64,000 nt of DNA from Streptomyces lomondensis (GCF_014651035.1 NZ_BMWC01000005.1:496001-560000), one strand, 5' to 3'. Shown: positions 7,936 through 18,008, counted from the stretch's first letter. The notes: generated by a model from the sequence alone, not told the origin. Translations and numbers: made by a program.

Positions 7936-8972
7936 CGTGCCGCCCCTGACCGCATGGTGCCGTCGTACACGGTCCGGTAGTCCGGGACGACGACCCGCGC
8001 CGCTGGGGCCACCTCGCGGACCTCTGAGACGAAGGCGTCCAGGTCCATGGCCGGGTCGGGCACCGGGGAACCGTCCAGCGGCCGTTCGAAGTTGTCCCAG
8101 TGGACGGGGACGACGACGCCGGGGGTGTCCAGCGCCCGCAGCAGCCGCGGCACGTACCGGTGGGTGGCGGTACTGGCGGGCACGGCGATCATCGCCAGGT
8201 CGGGGCGCAGCCCGCGCACCGCCCGCTCGGAGAAGTCGCTCGCCCCCATGAGGAACGCGGACGGGCCGCCCTCCCCGGCGCGCACCTGGAAGGCCAGGGT
8301 GTCGCCCTCCGGCAGGTCGGCGATGGTGCTCGGGACCGTCGCGGGCGGGGCGTTCAGCGTGCCCGGGGCGAAGTAGGCGCACTTCTTGTTGCGGCTGTGC
8401 AGGCTGGGCACGACCTCGACGACGATCCCGCCGAAGTCCAGCACCTCGCCGCCCTTCACCACGGAGATCTGACCCGGATCGACCCCGAGGGCGACCAGCA
8501 GGTGGTACGTCGTCTCGGTGCCGACGACGCGCGCGCCGGTGGTCTTCGCGATGTGGGGCACGTCGGCGAGGTGGTCCCAGTGGGAGTGGCTGACCAGGAC
8601 GAGTTCGGGGTGGCCGATGTGCGCGTCCACGAGGTCCGGCCGGGTCCGCAGGGGCGTGCGCGGGTCGAAGGCGCCCTCGTAGAGACCGGTGGTGAAGCGG
8701 GAGAGGTACGGATCGAAGAGCACGGTCCGGTCGCCGACGTCGATACGCCAGCCGGCGGTGCCGAGCCAGCGGAACGAGGCCGCACCGGCGGCCGTTCCGG
8801 CCTCGTCCTCCCCGGCCGAGGCAGTGGCGGTGGCGGCCGTGGCCGTGGCCGTGGCCGGTATCAGCGGGGCGGCCGCGCCGAGCGCGGCGGCACTCCGCAG
8901 CACCGCGCGACGCCCGAGGCCACGGCCGGAGGACTCGGCCGGACTGTCCGTGACATGTCTCTCCTGGGTCAT
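7932..8972 (-). CDS. Tat-exported metallo-beta-lactamase-fold hydrolase
   Basis: 346 aa. The N-terminus has a twin-arginine signal (GRRAVLR followed by an Ala-rich hydrophobic stretch to ~residue 50), so the folded, metal-loaded enzyme is exported. The mature part is an MBL-fold domain with the metal-binding motif HSHWDHLAD (~residue 140), later His/Asp ligands (PSLHSR, GASDFSE) and PVHWDNFE near the end. It resembles UlaG/RomA-like MBL hydrolases more than true beta-lactamases. The substrate is unknown. It is the first gene of a two-gene unit with the GNAT gene. Confidence 0.87.
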   Translation of the reverse strand: MTQERHVTDSPAESSGRGLGRRAVLRSAAALGAAAPLIPATATATAATATASAGEDEAGTAAGAASFRWLGTAGWRIDVGDRTVLFDPYLSRFTTGLYEGAFDPRTPLRTRPDLVDAHIGHPELVLVSHSHWDHLADVPHIAKTTGARVVGTETTYHLLVALGVDPGQISVVKGGEVLDFGGIVVEVVPSLHSRNKKCAYFAPGTLNAPPATVPSTIADLPEGDTLAFQVRAGEGGPSAFLMGASDFSERAVRGLRPDLAMIAVPASTATHRYVPRLLRALDTPGVVVPVHWDNFERPLDGSPVPDPAMDLDAFVSEVREVAPAARVVVPDYRTVYDGTMRSGAAR

Positions 8973-9074
8973 GGCCTCAGGAGATCAAGGCGTGGACTCC
9001 TTTGTCCAAGACCAGTTCTGGTGCCGATCGATACGTGATCGCATATGCGGTCAGGTCAGGGGCGCCACCGCTGA

Positions 9075-9215
9075 GAGCACGTCCATCGGCATCACAAGAA
9101 GGCGCTCGTACGGCAGTTGCAGCGCCATGGCTACTTCGACTCCCGCGACGCCGCCCAGGCCCTCGGCGCCCTGCACGGCGTGTCCCGGGCGACCGTCTGC
9201 AACTACGCCAGATGA
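9075..9215 (+). pseudogene. remnant of a YheO-like (HTH_22) regulator
   Basis: One plus-strand frame after a TGA reads LVRQLQRHGYFDSRDAAQAL, then GALHGVSRATVCNY and a stop. This matches the C-terminal DNA-binding helix-turn-helix of YheO/HTH_22 regulators ('..lV..L...G.F..r.A...vA..lgvSraTvy.Y'). No start codon or PAS-like N-terminal domain precedes it. It is a truncated relic. Confidence 0.55.
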
Positions 9216-9371
9216 CAGGGGCCCGTATCCCGGCAGAGAACATGTCGGCCAGTTCCCCTCGCCCGAGCCGCCGGGCCGGCTGAGCGTGCTGCCCGCGCAG
9301 CGGATGGCCCACCGGGTCGTCGAGTATCGGCTCCGAGCCGTCGAGACGCACTTATCACCCCTCGTACGCTT

Positions 9372-9451
9372 TCGTGGAACGGCAGGGCGGACGCCTTTGG
9401 CGAGTGGTTCGAGAAGGGCCACGCACTCCACGTGATGCGTCATCGGAAAGG
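9372..9451 (+). pseudogene. coding remnant with HALHVMRH motif, copy 1
   Basis: A short in-frame stretch reads ADAFGEWFEKGHALHVMRH. Its last 46 nt (9406-9451) match 27560-27605 at 40 of 46 bases, in the same frame. Most differences are silent or conservative, as expected for two copies of a coding sequence. The 'lsWr...a..eW...g.a.HVMRdHp' pattern recalls a family of polysaccharide-biosynthesis glycosyltransferases, but this is a weak inference. The preceding stretch (9220-9350) also has protein-like composition in another frame without a recognisable family. Confidence 0.35.
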
Positions 9452-9770
9452 TGCCGGCCGGGGACGGGGCCGTGACTGGCCGGCGACGAACCGTCGCGTT
9501 ATGCCCGCCCCCGATCAACGAATTATGGCCGAAAGGCATCGGGGCCGCCCCGCCGATCCACGCTGCGTCTACTTCCCGCCCGCGCCGCCGACGAACAGTT
9601 ACGGGACATCGTCGACAAGACGAACACTGCCTGATGCGGAATCCCCATCCTTGCAGGCAGGAGCCCTGCGCGGGCCCGGCTGCCCGCCGATCTCACCGGA
9701 TCACTGGGGGGATGGCTGCGGCTGTGCTAGCCTCACCAACGGCTCAGAGGAAAGCGATCGGAAACGGGGG
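9452..9770 (+). promoter_or_regulatory. upstream region of the first biosynthetic locus
   Basis: About 320 nt with no credible gene. A TAGCCT hexamer at 9728-9733, ~40 nt before the ATP-grasp start, is a plausible -10 box. No matching -35 is obvious. No regulator gene lies next to the locus. Confidence 0.3.
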
Positions 9771-11075
9771 ATGATCGTGTTACCGGGGCGTGTGCTCGTT
9801 ATTGGGGACAGCATCCGATTAGTTTCGAAGGCGAAGTCGGCCGGTATAGACGTCGTCTATATTCAGAAGCCGTCACAATTCGATCCCGCACTGATTCCGC
9901 ACTGCCAGCAGCTCGCCCTGGTGGATTATCAGCACGTGCCCAGTGCCGCCGCTATGGCCGCCGCACTGCACCGGATCGCACCGATCACGCGGATCGTCAC
10001 ACAGACCGAGGCAGCACAACTGGTGGCCGGTCATCTGACCGACACCCTGGGAATTCCCGGCACATCGGAACGATGCGCCCGGCTGCTGCACGACAAGTCC
10101 GCGATGCGGGCACTACTGAACGAGCAGGGCATCGGGCCCGTTCCCTATGCGGTCAATCCCACCCACGCGCAACTCCGTGAATTCGTCGTCTCGCACGGGG
10201 CGGCCATCGTCAAACCGACCAAGGGCTCGGGCAGCCTCGGAGTGCGCCGGATCGAGTCGGTCGAGGACGTCGACGAGGTATGGGCCTGGTGCCAGTCGTT
10301 CGAGCTGGGCGAATTCCAGGTCGAGAAGCATCTGGTCGGCCCCGAACTGAGCGTGGAAGCCTTTTCCGAATCGGGTCGGCACACGATCATCGCGGTGACC
10401 GCCAAGGACACCGACGGCGGGACCGTGGAACTCGGGCACGTCATTCCGGCGCCCCTGGCGGAGGACCAGCTCGACCAGATCCGCGAGTTGACGGTACGGC
10501 TGCTCGACGCGGTCGGTCTTGAGGACGGCCCGTCGCACACGGAGATCATCCTCACCGCTGAGGGACCGCGGGTCGTCGAATCGCACACCCGCCGCGGGGG
10601 CGACCGGATCAACGATCTCGTCAGGATGGTGTACGGGGTCGACATGGAGGAGGCCACCTATCGCCTCGTCGGCGAAGGTGCTCCGCTCGACGGTCATCTG
10701 CACCCCGCCCGCGGCGCGGCAGCCATCCGCTTCCTGACCGCGGCCCCGGGGGTCGTCACCTCCGTCACCGGCTTGGACGCGGCGCGGGCCGTCGACGGGG
10801 TGGTAGAGGTGTCGGTGAGTGTCGAGGCGGGTTCGGTGGTGCCCGAGCTCCGCTGGTCGGACGACCGCTGCGGGCACGTCATCGTACGTGCCGACGACGC
10901 CGACACGGCCGCCCGTCTGGCCCGCACGGTCGCCGGACACATCTCGATCAACACCGAGCCCGTCACGGGCGACTGTCCGGATCCGGACGCGTCGGAACCG
11001 GACACACTGAGCTCGGTCCTGCGGCCGTACGACGAGGTGTTCGACCCGTTCCACGGGGCCGTGACCGCGCCTTAG
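9771..11075 (+). CDS. ATP-grasp ligase of the NRPS locus
   Basis: 434 aa from ATG 9771, or 432 aa from GTG 9777, which has GGGGG 6 nt upstream and the better spacing. The order is N-terminal preATP-grasp fold (VLVIGDSIRLV), then ATP-grasp: AAIVKPTKGSGSLGV glycine-rich loop, FQVEKHLVGPELSVEAF, and HTEIILTAEGPRVVESHTR with the metal/ATP ligands. It belongs with carboxylate-amine ligases that join an amino acid or peptide to an amine through an acyl-phosphate, as in dipeptide antibiotics. Two TTA leucine codons (9780-9782 and 9819-9821) sit at the start of the gene, so translation should depend on the bldA tRNA. It probably adds a residue outside the NRPS line; the substrates are unknown. Confidence 0.85.
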   Translation: MIVLPGRVLVIGDSIRLVSKAKSAGIDVVYIQKPSQFDPALIPHCQQLALVDYQHVPSAAAMAAALHRIAPITRIVTQTEAAQLVAGHLTDTLGIPGTSERCARLLHDKSAMRALLNEQGIGPVPYAVNPTHAQLREFVVSHGAAIVKPTKGSGSLGVRRIESVEDVDEVWAWCQSFELGEFQVEKHLVGPELSVEAFSESGRHTIIAVTAKDTDGGTVELGHVIPAPLAEDQLDQIRELTVRLLDAVGLEDGPSHTEIILTAEGPRVVESHTRRGGDRINDLVRMVYGVDMEEATYRLVGEGAPLDGHLHPARGAAAIRFLTAAPGVVTSVTGLDAARAVDGVVEVSVSVEAGSVVPELRWSDDRCGHVIVRADDADTAARLARTVAGHISINTEPVTGDCPDPDASEPDTLSSVLRPYDEVFDPFHGAVTAP

Positions 11076-11338
11076 CCGCGATCCGGGATCCGGCCTTCCC
11101 GGCCGGATCGCGCAGGATCAGTCCCCGTCGTCGCGAGGGCAGGAAAGCCCGGGCTCGTCGGCGTGCCGGGACTACGGACAGCGGCGCCCCGCCCGCCGTA
11201 GCGGACACGGCACGACACGGAGCGCGCGTCCGGACACCCGGGCGCCCCGGACCTCGTGCGGCAGGGCGCCCGACCCCATGCATCTACATCACTCGTCACG
11301 TCAACGAGCGAAGTTTCGTTCCGAGTTTGGAGTGCGGT

Positions 11339-14300
11339 ATGGCCGGGAAACCGGACACAGGCGCAAGCATGCTCTCGTACACCCAGGAAAGCCTCTGGCT
11401 CTTCCACGAGCTCGCCGACTCCGACGAGCCCGCGTACAACGAATCGGTGGCGTTCGAGACGTCCGGAGACCTCGATCCGGGCGCGTTACGCCGCGCCATC
11501 CGGGCCACCGTCCTGCGGCACGACGCACTCCGCACGACGTTCCACGAGACCCCCGACGGGCCGCGGGCCCAGGTGCACCACGCCGGCGGAGACGCCCTTC
11601 CGGACAGTACGACCGTAGTCGACCTGCGCACCCTGGCCGCTGCCGAGGCCCGCCGCAAGGCGGAGGAGGTGCTCGCCGAACACCACCGGCGACCGTTCGA
11701 CCTGAGCACGGCTCCGTTGCTGCGGGCGGTCGTGGTGGCGCTGCCGGGCGACATCTGGTTCCTCGGCCTGACGGCTCACCACATCGTCATCGACGACTGG
11801 AGCATCCGCCTGGTCCTCGACGAAATAGCGGAGAACTACCGCACCCTGGTGGCCACCGGACGCCTGCCGCAACGGCCCGTCTCCGGCGCCGCGTTCCGCG
11901 CCTTCGTCACGGAGAGCCGCTCGGCGGCCGCGGACGAGAAGCAGACAGCCGCCGTCGAGCGCTGGCGCCGGTCGCTGGCCGACGCCCCGGAACTTCTCGG
12001 CATGCCGCTGGACCGCCCGCGACCGGCCGTGCAGACCTTCCGCGGCGACAGCATGACCATCACCGTGCCCAGCGCGGACGTCGAACCGCTGCTGAAGGAA
12101 TGCGCCCGCACCTGCCGCAGCACCGCATTCCCGGTGTTCCTCGCCGCCTATGCGCTGTTGCTGCACCGCTACACACGGCAGGAAGGTTTCGCCATCGGCA
12201 CCACGGTGCTGAACCGGCCGGGCGTCGAGGATCTGGAGCAGGTCGGCTGCTACGTCAACACCCTGCCGCTGTTCGTGCCGGTGGACCCGGACGACACGTT
12301 CCGCACCGTGCTGTCCGGCGCCCGGAAAGCCGCCGAGCGACTGCTGGACGACGGCGACGCGCCTTATCCGAAGGTGGTCGAGGCACTCGGGGCCGAGCGG
12401 GCGCGGAACCACAACCCGGTCTTCCAGACGATGCTCACCATGCTCGACGGCCGTCCCTCGATCGACCTCGGACCGGGACTGGTCTCCCAGTACCACCCCG
12501 TCCGCCGGACTGCCGCCAAGTTCGACCTGATGCTGTACGTCAACCGGGCCGACGACGCGTACGAGTTCGAGCTCGAGTTCAACACGGATCTGTTCACCCG
12601 GGACACCGCGGAGCGGATCCTGCGCAACTACGCGCGGCTGCTGGCCTCGCTGGCCGAGACCGGCGTCGACGCACCGGTGAGCACGCCGTCGATGACCCGC
12701 GACGAGGAACGGAACCTGATCCTCGGCGACTGGAACGACACGCGGGCCGCCCACCCGGACGGCACGATCGCCGACGTCATCGAGGGGCAGGTCCGGCGGA
12801 GCCCCGACAGCCTGGCCGTCGAGTTCGAAGGCACGGCGTACACGTACGACGAGCTGAACCGGCGGGCCAACCAGGTGGCGAACCGCATCCGCACCACCCT
12901 CGGGACGAGCGGGGCCGGACCCTTCGTCGGGGTGTTCATGGAGCGCTCCGCGGAGATGGTGATCGCGCTCCTCGCCATCGTCAAGGCGGGCTGCGCGTAC
13001 GTGCCCATCGACCCCGAATACCCGGCCGCCCGGATCGAGTTCATGATCCAGGACGCCGGTGTTCCGCTGATCCTCACCCAGGAGCACCACCGCCCGGCCC
13101 TCGGCAGCGCCGCCGCCCAGCTCCTCGTCCTCCCGGACGAGTCCCTGGACCACGAGGACGACACCGACCCCGTCCGCGAACTCGGCCCCGACTCGCCCGT
13201 GTACATGATCTACACCTCCGGATCCACGGGTCAGCCCAAGGGTGTGATCAACCGCCATGACGCGCTGGCCAACCGGCTCCACTGGATGCAGTCCGCCTTC
13301 CCGTTGACCGGCGGTGCCGGGGCGGACCGGGTGCTCCAGAAGACCCCGTACAGCTTCGACGTCTCGGTATGGGAGTTCTTCTGGCCACTGATGACCGGGG
13401 CCGCCATCGTCGTGGCCCGGCCCGGCGGACACCGCGACCCCGACTACCTCAAGGAACTCATCCGGTCCCGGGCCGTCACGACCGTGCACTTCGTCCCCTC
13501 GATGCTGAACGTGTTCCTGGAGGCGGAGGAACTCGCCCAGTACTGCGGCCCGCTCAAGCGGGTCATCTGCAGCGGCGAGGCACTCCCCCGCAAGACCATC
13601 GAGGTCTTCGCCGCCACGCTCCCCTCCTGCGAGCTGCACAACCTGTACGGCCCGACCGAGGCCGCGATCGACGTCTCGCACTGGCCCTGCCGGGCCGACT
13701 ACCCGGGAGATCTCGTCCCCATCGGCAAGCCCATCGACAACGTGCGGCTGTACGTCCTGGACCGGGATTTGCGGCTCCAGCCGGTCGGCGTTCCCGGGGA
13801 ACTGTGCATCGGGGGCGTCGCCGTGGCGACCGGGTACCACCGGCGCGACGACCTCAACGCCAGGATGTTCGTCTCCGACCCCTACGGAACGGCCCCGGGA
13901 GCCCGCCTCTACCGCACCGGTGACCTGGCCCGCTTCCTGCCGGACGGTCAGATCCAGTACCTGGGACGCATCGACAACCAGGTCAAGCTGCGCGGTCTGC
14001 GGGTGGAGCCCGACGAGATCGCCGCGGTCATGCGCGACCTGCCCGGCGTGCAGGACGCGGCCGTCGTCGTGGACGCGTCGGGTCCCGCGCAGGCGCTGGC
14101 CGCCTACGTCGTGAGCACCGCGTTCGACCCCGACGACCTGCGTGCCCGGCTGCGGAAGCTGCTGCCCGAGTTCCTCGTCCCGCAGTACCTCATCGAGGTC
14201 CCGCAGCTGCCCACCACTCCCAACGGCAAGCTGGACCGGCGTGCCCTGCCCTCGCCGACGGCCCACGCGGCACCGACCGGCCGGGCCGGCCGCCCGCCCG

Positions 14301-17300
14301 CCACGACCGCCGAGCAGGACGTGGCCCGTGCCTGGAGGGACGTCCTCGGACTCCAGGCACCGGTCGGCGCGGACAGCAACTTCTTCGCCCTCGGCGGGGA
14401 CTCGATCATGGCGTTGCGCGTCAGTTCCCGGCTGCGCGCGGCCGGGTACGCGGTCAACCTCCGTGAAGTGTTCGCCCACACGACGGTCGCGGAGCTCGCC
14501 GCCTCGCTGACCCGCGAGGACTCGGCGTCGCCCGGGCCGGCCGCCACCGAGGCGTTCGGCCTGCTGACGGACGACGACAAGGCGGCGCTCCCCGCGGCGG
14601 CGGAAGACGCCTGGCCGCTGACGAAGCTCCAGTCGGGCATGATCTACCACTCGCTGCTCGACGAGGACTCCCCGGTCTACCACGACATCTTCGACTACGA
14701 GTTCGCCGGCGTGGCCGATCCGGCCGAACTGGCCCGTGCCGTACGGGAGACCGTGGCACGCCATGCTCAGCTGCGGTCCTACTTCGACCTGGAGCGCTAC
14801 GACGAGCCGCTCCAGGTGGTGCTCCGCCCGGACGCGGTCGGAGCCGCGCCGTCCCTGGAGGTCGTGGACCTCGCCGGACTGCCCGCCGACGCGCAGGACC
14901 GGGCGGTCGAGGAGTGGATCGACGCCGAGAAGCGCCGCCCGCTGGACCTCTCCAGGCCGCCCGTGCGCTTCTGCGCCCACGTACGGGGCGACGGCCGTAT
15001 CAACCTGGCGTTCTCCTTCCACCACCTGATCCTGGACGGGTGGAGCGTCGCCCTCGTCATCGAGGAGATCCGGCGCCGCTGCGCCGGGCTCCCGGCCGGC
15101 CGGACGGCAGACGCCGCCCCCGATCCCGGCTACGGCACCTACGTGGCGCTGGAGCGCGAGAGCGCACGACGCCCAGCGGACCAGGAGGCCTGGCGCAGGC
15201 TGCTCGACGGCTTCTCCGCGACGCTGCTGGCGGGCCACCTCGGATCCGCGGCGCCGGAGACGATCGAGACCGCGGTGCTGGAGCGGGCCGTTCCGGCAGG
15301 GCTGGAGGAGCGGCTGCGCCTGCGCGCCGCGGCCCTGGGACTCCCGCTCAAATCGCTCTATCTGGCCGCGCACTGCGCCGCCCTGGCGGACCTGACCGGC
15401 AGGTCACGCGTGATCACCGGGCTGGTCGGCAACGGCCGCCCGGAAGTGCCCGGCGGCAGCGAGATGGTCGGCCTGTTCCTGAACACCCTTCCGCTGCCCG
15501 TCGAGGTGCGTGAGGCGGACGACGCGGAGCTGCCGGCCTCGGTCTTCGAGCGCGAGCGGGAACTCGTCCCGCTCCAGCGGTTCCCCCTCGCCGACATCGA
15601 GCGGCAGCAGGGCGGAGCGCTCTTCGACGTGGTCTTCAACTACACCGACTTCCACTCGTACGCGACGGCCGGTGACACGGCCGCCGCCACGCGAGACACC
15701 GTGTCGATCGAGAACGCCCGGTACTTCGAGCTGACCAGCTTCCCGATGACCGTCCACGTGCACCGGGACCACTTCGCCGGTGCGACGCAGCTCGCCCTGT
15801 CCCACGACCGCGGGCGGGTCAAGACCTCCACGGCGGAGCAGTTCCTGGGCGAGTTCCTCGCCGCTCTCGAACGGTACGCGGGGCAGGAGCCGGCCGACGG
15901 CGGTGCGGACGCCACGGAGCGTGCCGTCGCCGCGATCATCGCGAAGGTGGTCGGCAGCGAGACGGTCGGGGCGGAGGAGAACTACCTCGACGCCGGCGTG
16001 GACTCGATCAGCTCCATCCGCATCCTCGCCAAGCTGCGCAAGCAGTTCCCCGGCGCCGCGCTGCGCGACGTGCTGGAGGCGCGCACCGTACGGGCCCTGG
16101 TCCGCAGGCTGGCGGCGCGGGCGCCCGAGCCCGAGACCGCGCAGTCGGCGGGCAGCGTCGGGGAATCCTCGGGCACGTCACTCGACGGGCTCCCTCCGGG
16201 AGTCGTCGACGCCTACCCCCTCACCGCCACCCAGCTCCGGATGATCAGGGCGACGATGCGGGACCCCGCGCAGTCCGCCTACCACGACGTCTTCGCCTAC
16301 TCCGTCGCGCTGCCACTGGACGCTCCCCTGCTGCGCGCCGCGGTGCGGCGGATGACCGCGTCCTGCGAGACGCTGCGCGCCGCCGTCGACCTGGCGGCGT
16401 CACCCGTTCCCCGGCAGCTCGTGTACGCCTCGGTCGAGCCCGATCTCACCGTGGCCGACGCCATGGACAACCCCTCGGCGCCCGACGACTGGTTCGAGAA
16501 GGAACGCGGTTCGGGATTCCGCTGGGAGCAGCCCGGGCTCATACGGTTCGCGGCACACCGCGTCGCGCCGGACCGCTTCGTGCTCTCGCTGAGCTTCCAC
16601 CACGCGGTCGTCGACGGCTGGAGCCTGTCCCTCCTCGTCCGGGACCTCCTCCTCTCGTACGCCTCGCAGGTCGGCGCATCCGCCGCCGGTGCCGGAACGG
16701 GCGCCGATGCCGGGCCCGTCCGGTCCGGTAACGAGGCCGGCTCCTTCCGCGACTACGCCCTGGCCGAGACGGCCGCCCGCGCCTCCGCCGAGTCGCGGGA
16801 GTTCTGGCGCGACGTCCTCGCGGGCCACCCGGGAGCGCGGCTGCCGCGCTACCCGTCCGACGGCGGCTCCCGCTGGGCCGAGGCGACCGTCGTCCTCCCG
16901 CCCGACCGGGAAGCCCGGCTGCGTGAGGTCGCGCGCGGTACCGGCCACCCGCTCAAGTACCTCCTGCTGGCAGCGCACTTGAAGGTGCTTGCGCTGGCCA
17001 CGGGCGAGTCCGACGTCCTGACCGGGGTGTTCACCCACGGCCGCCCCGAGACCGACGACGCGCAGGAACTGGTCGGGATGTTCCTCAACTTCCAGCCGCA
17101 CCGGGTCCGGATCGAGGACCAGACGTGGCCGCAGCTCATCGACCAGGTGTTCACGTTCGAGATGCGCGCGCTCGCACACCGCCGCTGCCCCGCGAACGGC
17201 GACACCCCGGACGACTGGCCCCGCTACTCCGCGCTGTTCAACTACACGGATTTCCCCGCCTATGCGGACGCCCACAGCGGCGGGCACCTCACCGGTGTCC

Positions 17301-17551
17301 GGTGGTTCGAGCACACCGACGCGCCGTTCCTCGCGACCGTGGGCCGCGATCCGGACGGTGCCGTGCTGGAGATCACCCTCAACGCCGACGGCAGGTTGCT
17401 CCCGCAAGGCGTGGTGGACGAGCTGGCGCGCCTGTACGAGGCCGTCCTGGCGCAGATCGCCGAGGCCCCTGGCGGCTTTGTCCGCGACACCACCGACCGG
17501 ATCGAGACGTGTGTGGACGGCCTCGGCGCGCGCCGGAGCCCGTCCGCCTGA
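11339..17551 (+). CDS. NRPS, C-A-T-C-T-C, serine-type A domain
   Basis: 2070 aa from ATG 11339 (GGAG 6 nt upstream; a TTG at 11327 is less likely). The first condensation domain has H147-H148-x3-D152; the adenylation domain has YTSGSTGQPKG and FDVSVW; carrier 1 has its Ser at 1022; C2 has H1228-H1229-x3-D1233; carrier 2 has Ser1556; terminal C3 has H1754-H1755-x3-D1759. By alignment to PheA and EntF positions I read the specificity code as D-V-W-H-I-S-L-I-D-K, a close match to serine (EntF: DVWHFSLVDK). Carrier 2 has no A domain of its own and there is no thioesterase. C3 may condense or release the chain onto an amine in trans. Codon 50 (11486-11488) is a TTA, so bldA control extends to this gene. 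Confidence 0.92.
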   Translation: MAGKPDTGASMLSYTQESLWLFHELADSDEPAYNESVAFETSGDLDPGALRRAIRATVLRHDALRTTFHETPDGPRAQVHHAGGDALPDSTTVVDLRTLAAAEARRKAEEVLAEHHRRPFDLSTAPLLRAVVVALPGDIWFLGLTAHHIVIDDWSIRLVLDEIAENYRTLVATGRLPQRPVSGAAFRAFVTESRSAAADEKQTAAVERWRRSLADAPELLGMPLDRPRPAVQTFRGDSMTITVPSADVEPLLKECARTCRSTAFPVFLAAYALLLHRYTRQEGFAIGTTVLNRPGVEDLEQVGCYVNTLPLFVPVDPDDTFRTVLSGARKAAERLLDDGDAPYPKVVEALGAERARNHNPVFQTMLTMLDGRPSIDLGPGLVSQYHPVRRTAAKFDLMLYVNRADDAYEFELEFNTDLFTRDTAERILRNYARLLASLAETGVDAPVSTPSMTRDEERNLILGDWNDTRAAHPDGTIADVIEGQVRRSPDSLAVEFEGTAYTYDELNRRANQVANRIRTTLGTSGAGPFVGVFMERSAEMVIALLAIVKAGCAYVPIDPEYPAARIEFMIQDAGVPLILTQEHHRPALGSAAAQLLVLPDESLDHEDDTDPVRELGPDSPVYMIYTSGSTGQPKGVINRHDALANRLHWMQSAFPLTGGAGADRVLQKTPYSFDVSVWEFFWPLMTGAAIVVARPGGHRDPDYLKELIRSRAVTTVHFVPSMLNVFLEAEELAQYCGPLKRVICSGEALPRKTIEVFAATLPSCELHNLYGPTEAAIDVSHWPCRADYPGDLVPIGKPIDNVRLYVLDRDLRLQPVGVPGELCIGGVAVATGYHRRDDLNARMFVSDPYGTAPGARLYRTGDLARFLPDGQIQYLGRIDNQVKLRGLRVEPDEIAAVMRDLPGVQDAAVVVDASGPAQALAAYVVSTAFDPDDLRARLRKLLPEFLVPQYLIEVPQLPTTPNGKLDRRALPSPTAHAAPTGRAGRPPATTAEQDVARAWRDVLGLQAPVGADSNFFALGGDSIMALRVSSRLRAAGYAVNLREVFAHTTVAELAASLTREDSASPGPAATEAFGLLTDDDKAALPAAAEDAWPLTKLQSGMIYHSLLDEDSPVYHDIFDYEFAGVADPAELARAVRETVARHAQLRSYFDLERYDEPLQVVLRPDAVGAAPSLEVVDLAGLPADAQDRAVEEWIDAEKRRPLDLSRPPVRFCAHVRGDGRINLAFSFHHLILDGWSVALVIEEIRRRCAGLPAGRTADAAPDPGYGTYVALERESARRPADQEAWRRLLDGFSATLLAGHLGSAAPETIETAVLERAVPAGLEERLRLRAAALGLPLKSLYLAAHCAALADLTGRSRVITGLVGNGRPEVPGGSEMVGLFLNTLPLPVEVREADDAELPASVFERERELVPLQRFPLADIERQQGGALFDVVFNYTDFHSYATAGDTAAATRDTVSIENARYFELTSFPMTVHVHRDHFAGATQLALSHDRGRVKTSTAEQFLGEFLAALERYAGQEPADGGADATERAVAAIIAKVVGSETVGAEENYLDAGVDSISSIRILAKLRKQFPGAALRDVLEARTVRALVRRLAARAPEPETAQSAGSVGESSGTSLDGLPPGVVDAYPLTATQLRMIRATMRDPAQSAYHDVFAYSVALPLDAPLLRAAVRRMTASCETLRAAVDLAASPVPRQLVYASVEPDLTVADAMDNPSAPDDWFEKERGSGFRWEQPGLIRFAAHRVAPDRFVLSLSFHHAVVDGWSLSLLVRDLLLSYASQVGASAAGAGTGADAGPVRSGNEAGSFRDYALAETAARASAESREFWRDVLAGHPGARLPRYPSDGGSRWAEATVVLPPDREARLREVARGTGHPLKYLLLAAHLKVLALATGESDVLTGVFTHGRPETDDAQELVGMFLNFQPHRVRIEDQTWPQLIDQVFTFEMRALAHRRCPANGDTPDDWPRYSALFNYTDFPAYADAHSGGHLTGVRWFEHTDAPFLATVGRDPDGAVLEITLNADGRLLPQGVVDELARLYEAVLAQIAEAPGGFVRDTTDRIETCVDGLGARRSPSA

Positions 17552-17588
17552 AAGGGAACGTCCGCGCGAAAGGGAACAGAGAACCTCC

Positions 17589-18008
17589 GTGAACACCTTC
17601 CGAAACCCCCAGGGGATCGCGGCGCCGCTCGCCGCGTACTCGCACCAGGCCGAGATCACCGGCCCGGTCCGGTGGCTCGTGATCTCCGGCCAGATCGGCA
17701 TGACCCCCACCGGCGAACTCCCCGACGACCCGGTCGAGCAGCTCGGCATCGCGCTGGACAACGTCACGGCCAACCTCGAAGCGGCCGGGATGCGCCACGA
17801 GGACCTGGTCAAGCTGACGTTCTACTTCGCCGGCGAGGTCGATCTCCAGCGGCGGCGCCGACGGATGGGCGAGTGGCTGGGCGATCTGCGCCCCTGCATG
17901 ACCGTCATGACGGTGGCCGCACTGGCCACGCCCGCGCTGCGCGTCGAGGTCGAGGCGCTCGCGTGCACCGAGGACATTCCGGCGACACAGAGGAGCGAGC
18001 AGCAGTGA
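17589..18008 (+). CDS. RidA/YjgF-family protein
   Basis: 139 aa, GTG start 37 nt after the NRPS. Family features are RWLVISGQIGMTPTGEL, the LDNVTANLEAAGM helix, LVKLTFYF and the terminal ALRVEVEALA, whose Arg corresponds to the substrate-binding Arg of RidA deaminases. Canonical members hydrolyse reactive enamines/imines (2-aminoacrylate). In biosynthetic clusters relatives act as imine hydrolases, cyclases or scaffolds. With a serine-activating NRPS and a possible N-oxidation enzyme, handling of a dehydroalanine or imine intermediate is attractive, but inferred. The stop overlaps the next GTG. Confidence 0.82.
   Translation: MNTFRNPQGIAAPLAAYSHQAEITGPVRWLVISGQIGMTPTGELPDDPVEQLGIALDNVTANLEAAGMRHEDLVKLTFYFAGEVDLQRRRRRMGEWLGDLRPCMTVMTVAALATPALRVEVEALACTEDIPATQRSEQQ

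Noticed and set aside
7932..8972. Beta-lactam resistance by the MBL-fold protein
   Set aside because: Tat signal and HxHxDH are present, but the later motifs resemble other MBL hydrolases; no evidence of beta-lactamase activity.
11486..15373. 1295-aa open frame antisense to the NRPS
   Set aside because: Shadow of a high-GC gene; Arg/Gly/Gln/His-rich low-complexity composition and no family motifs.
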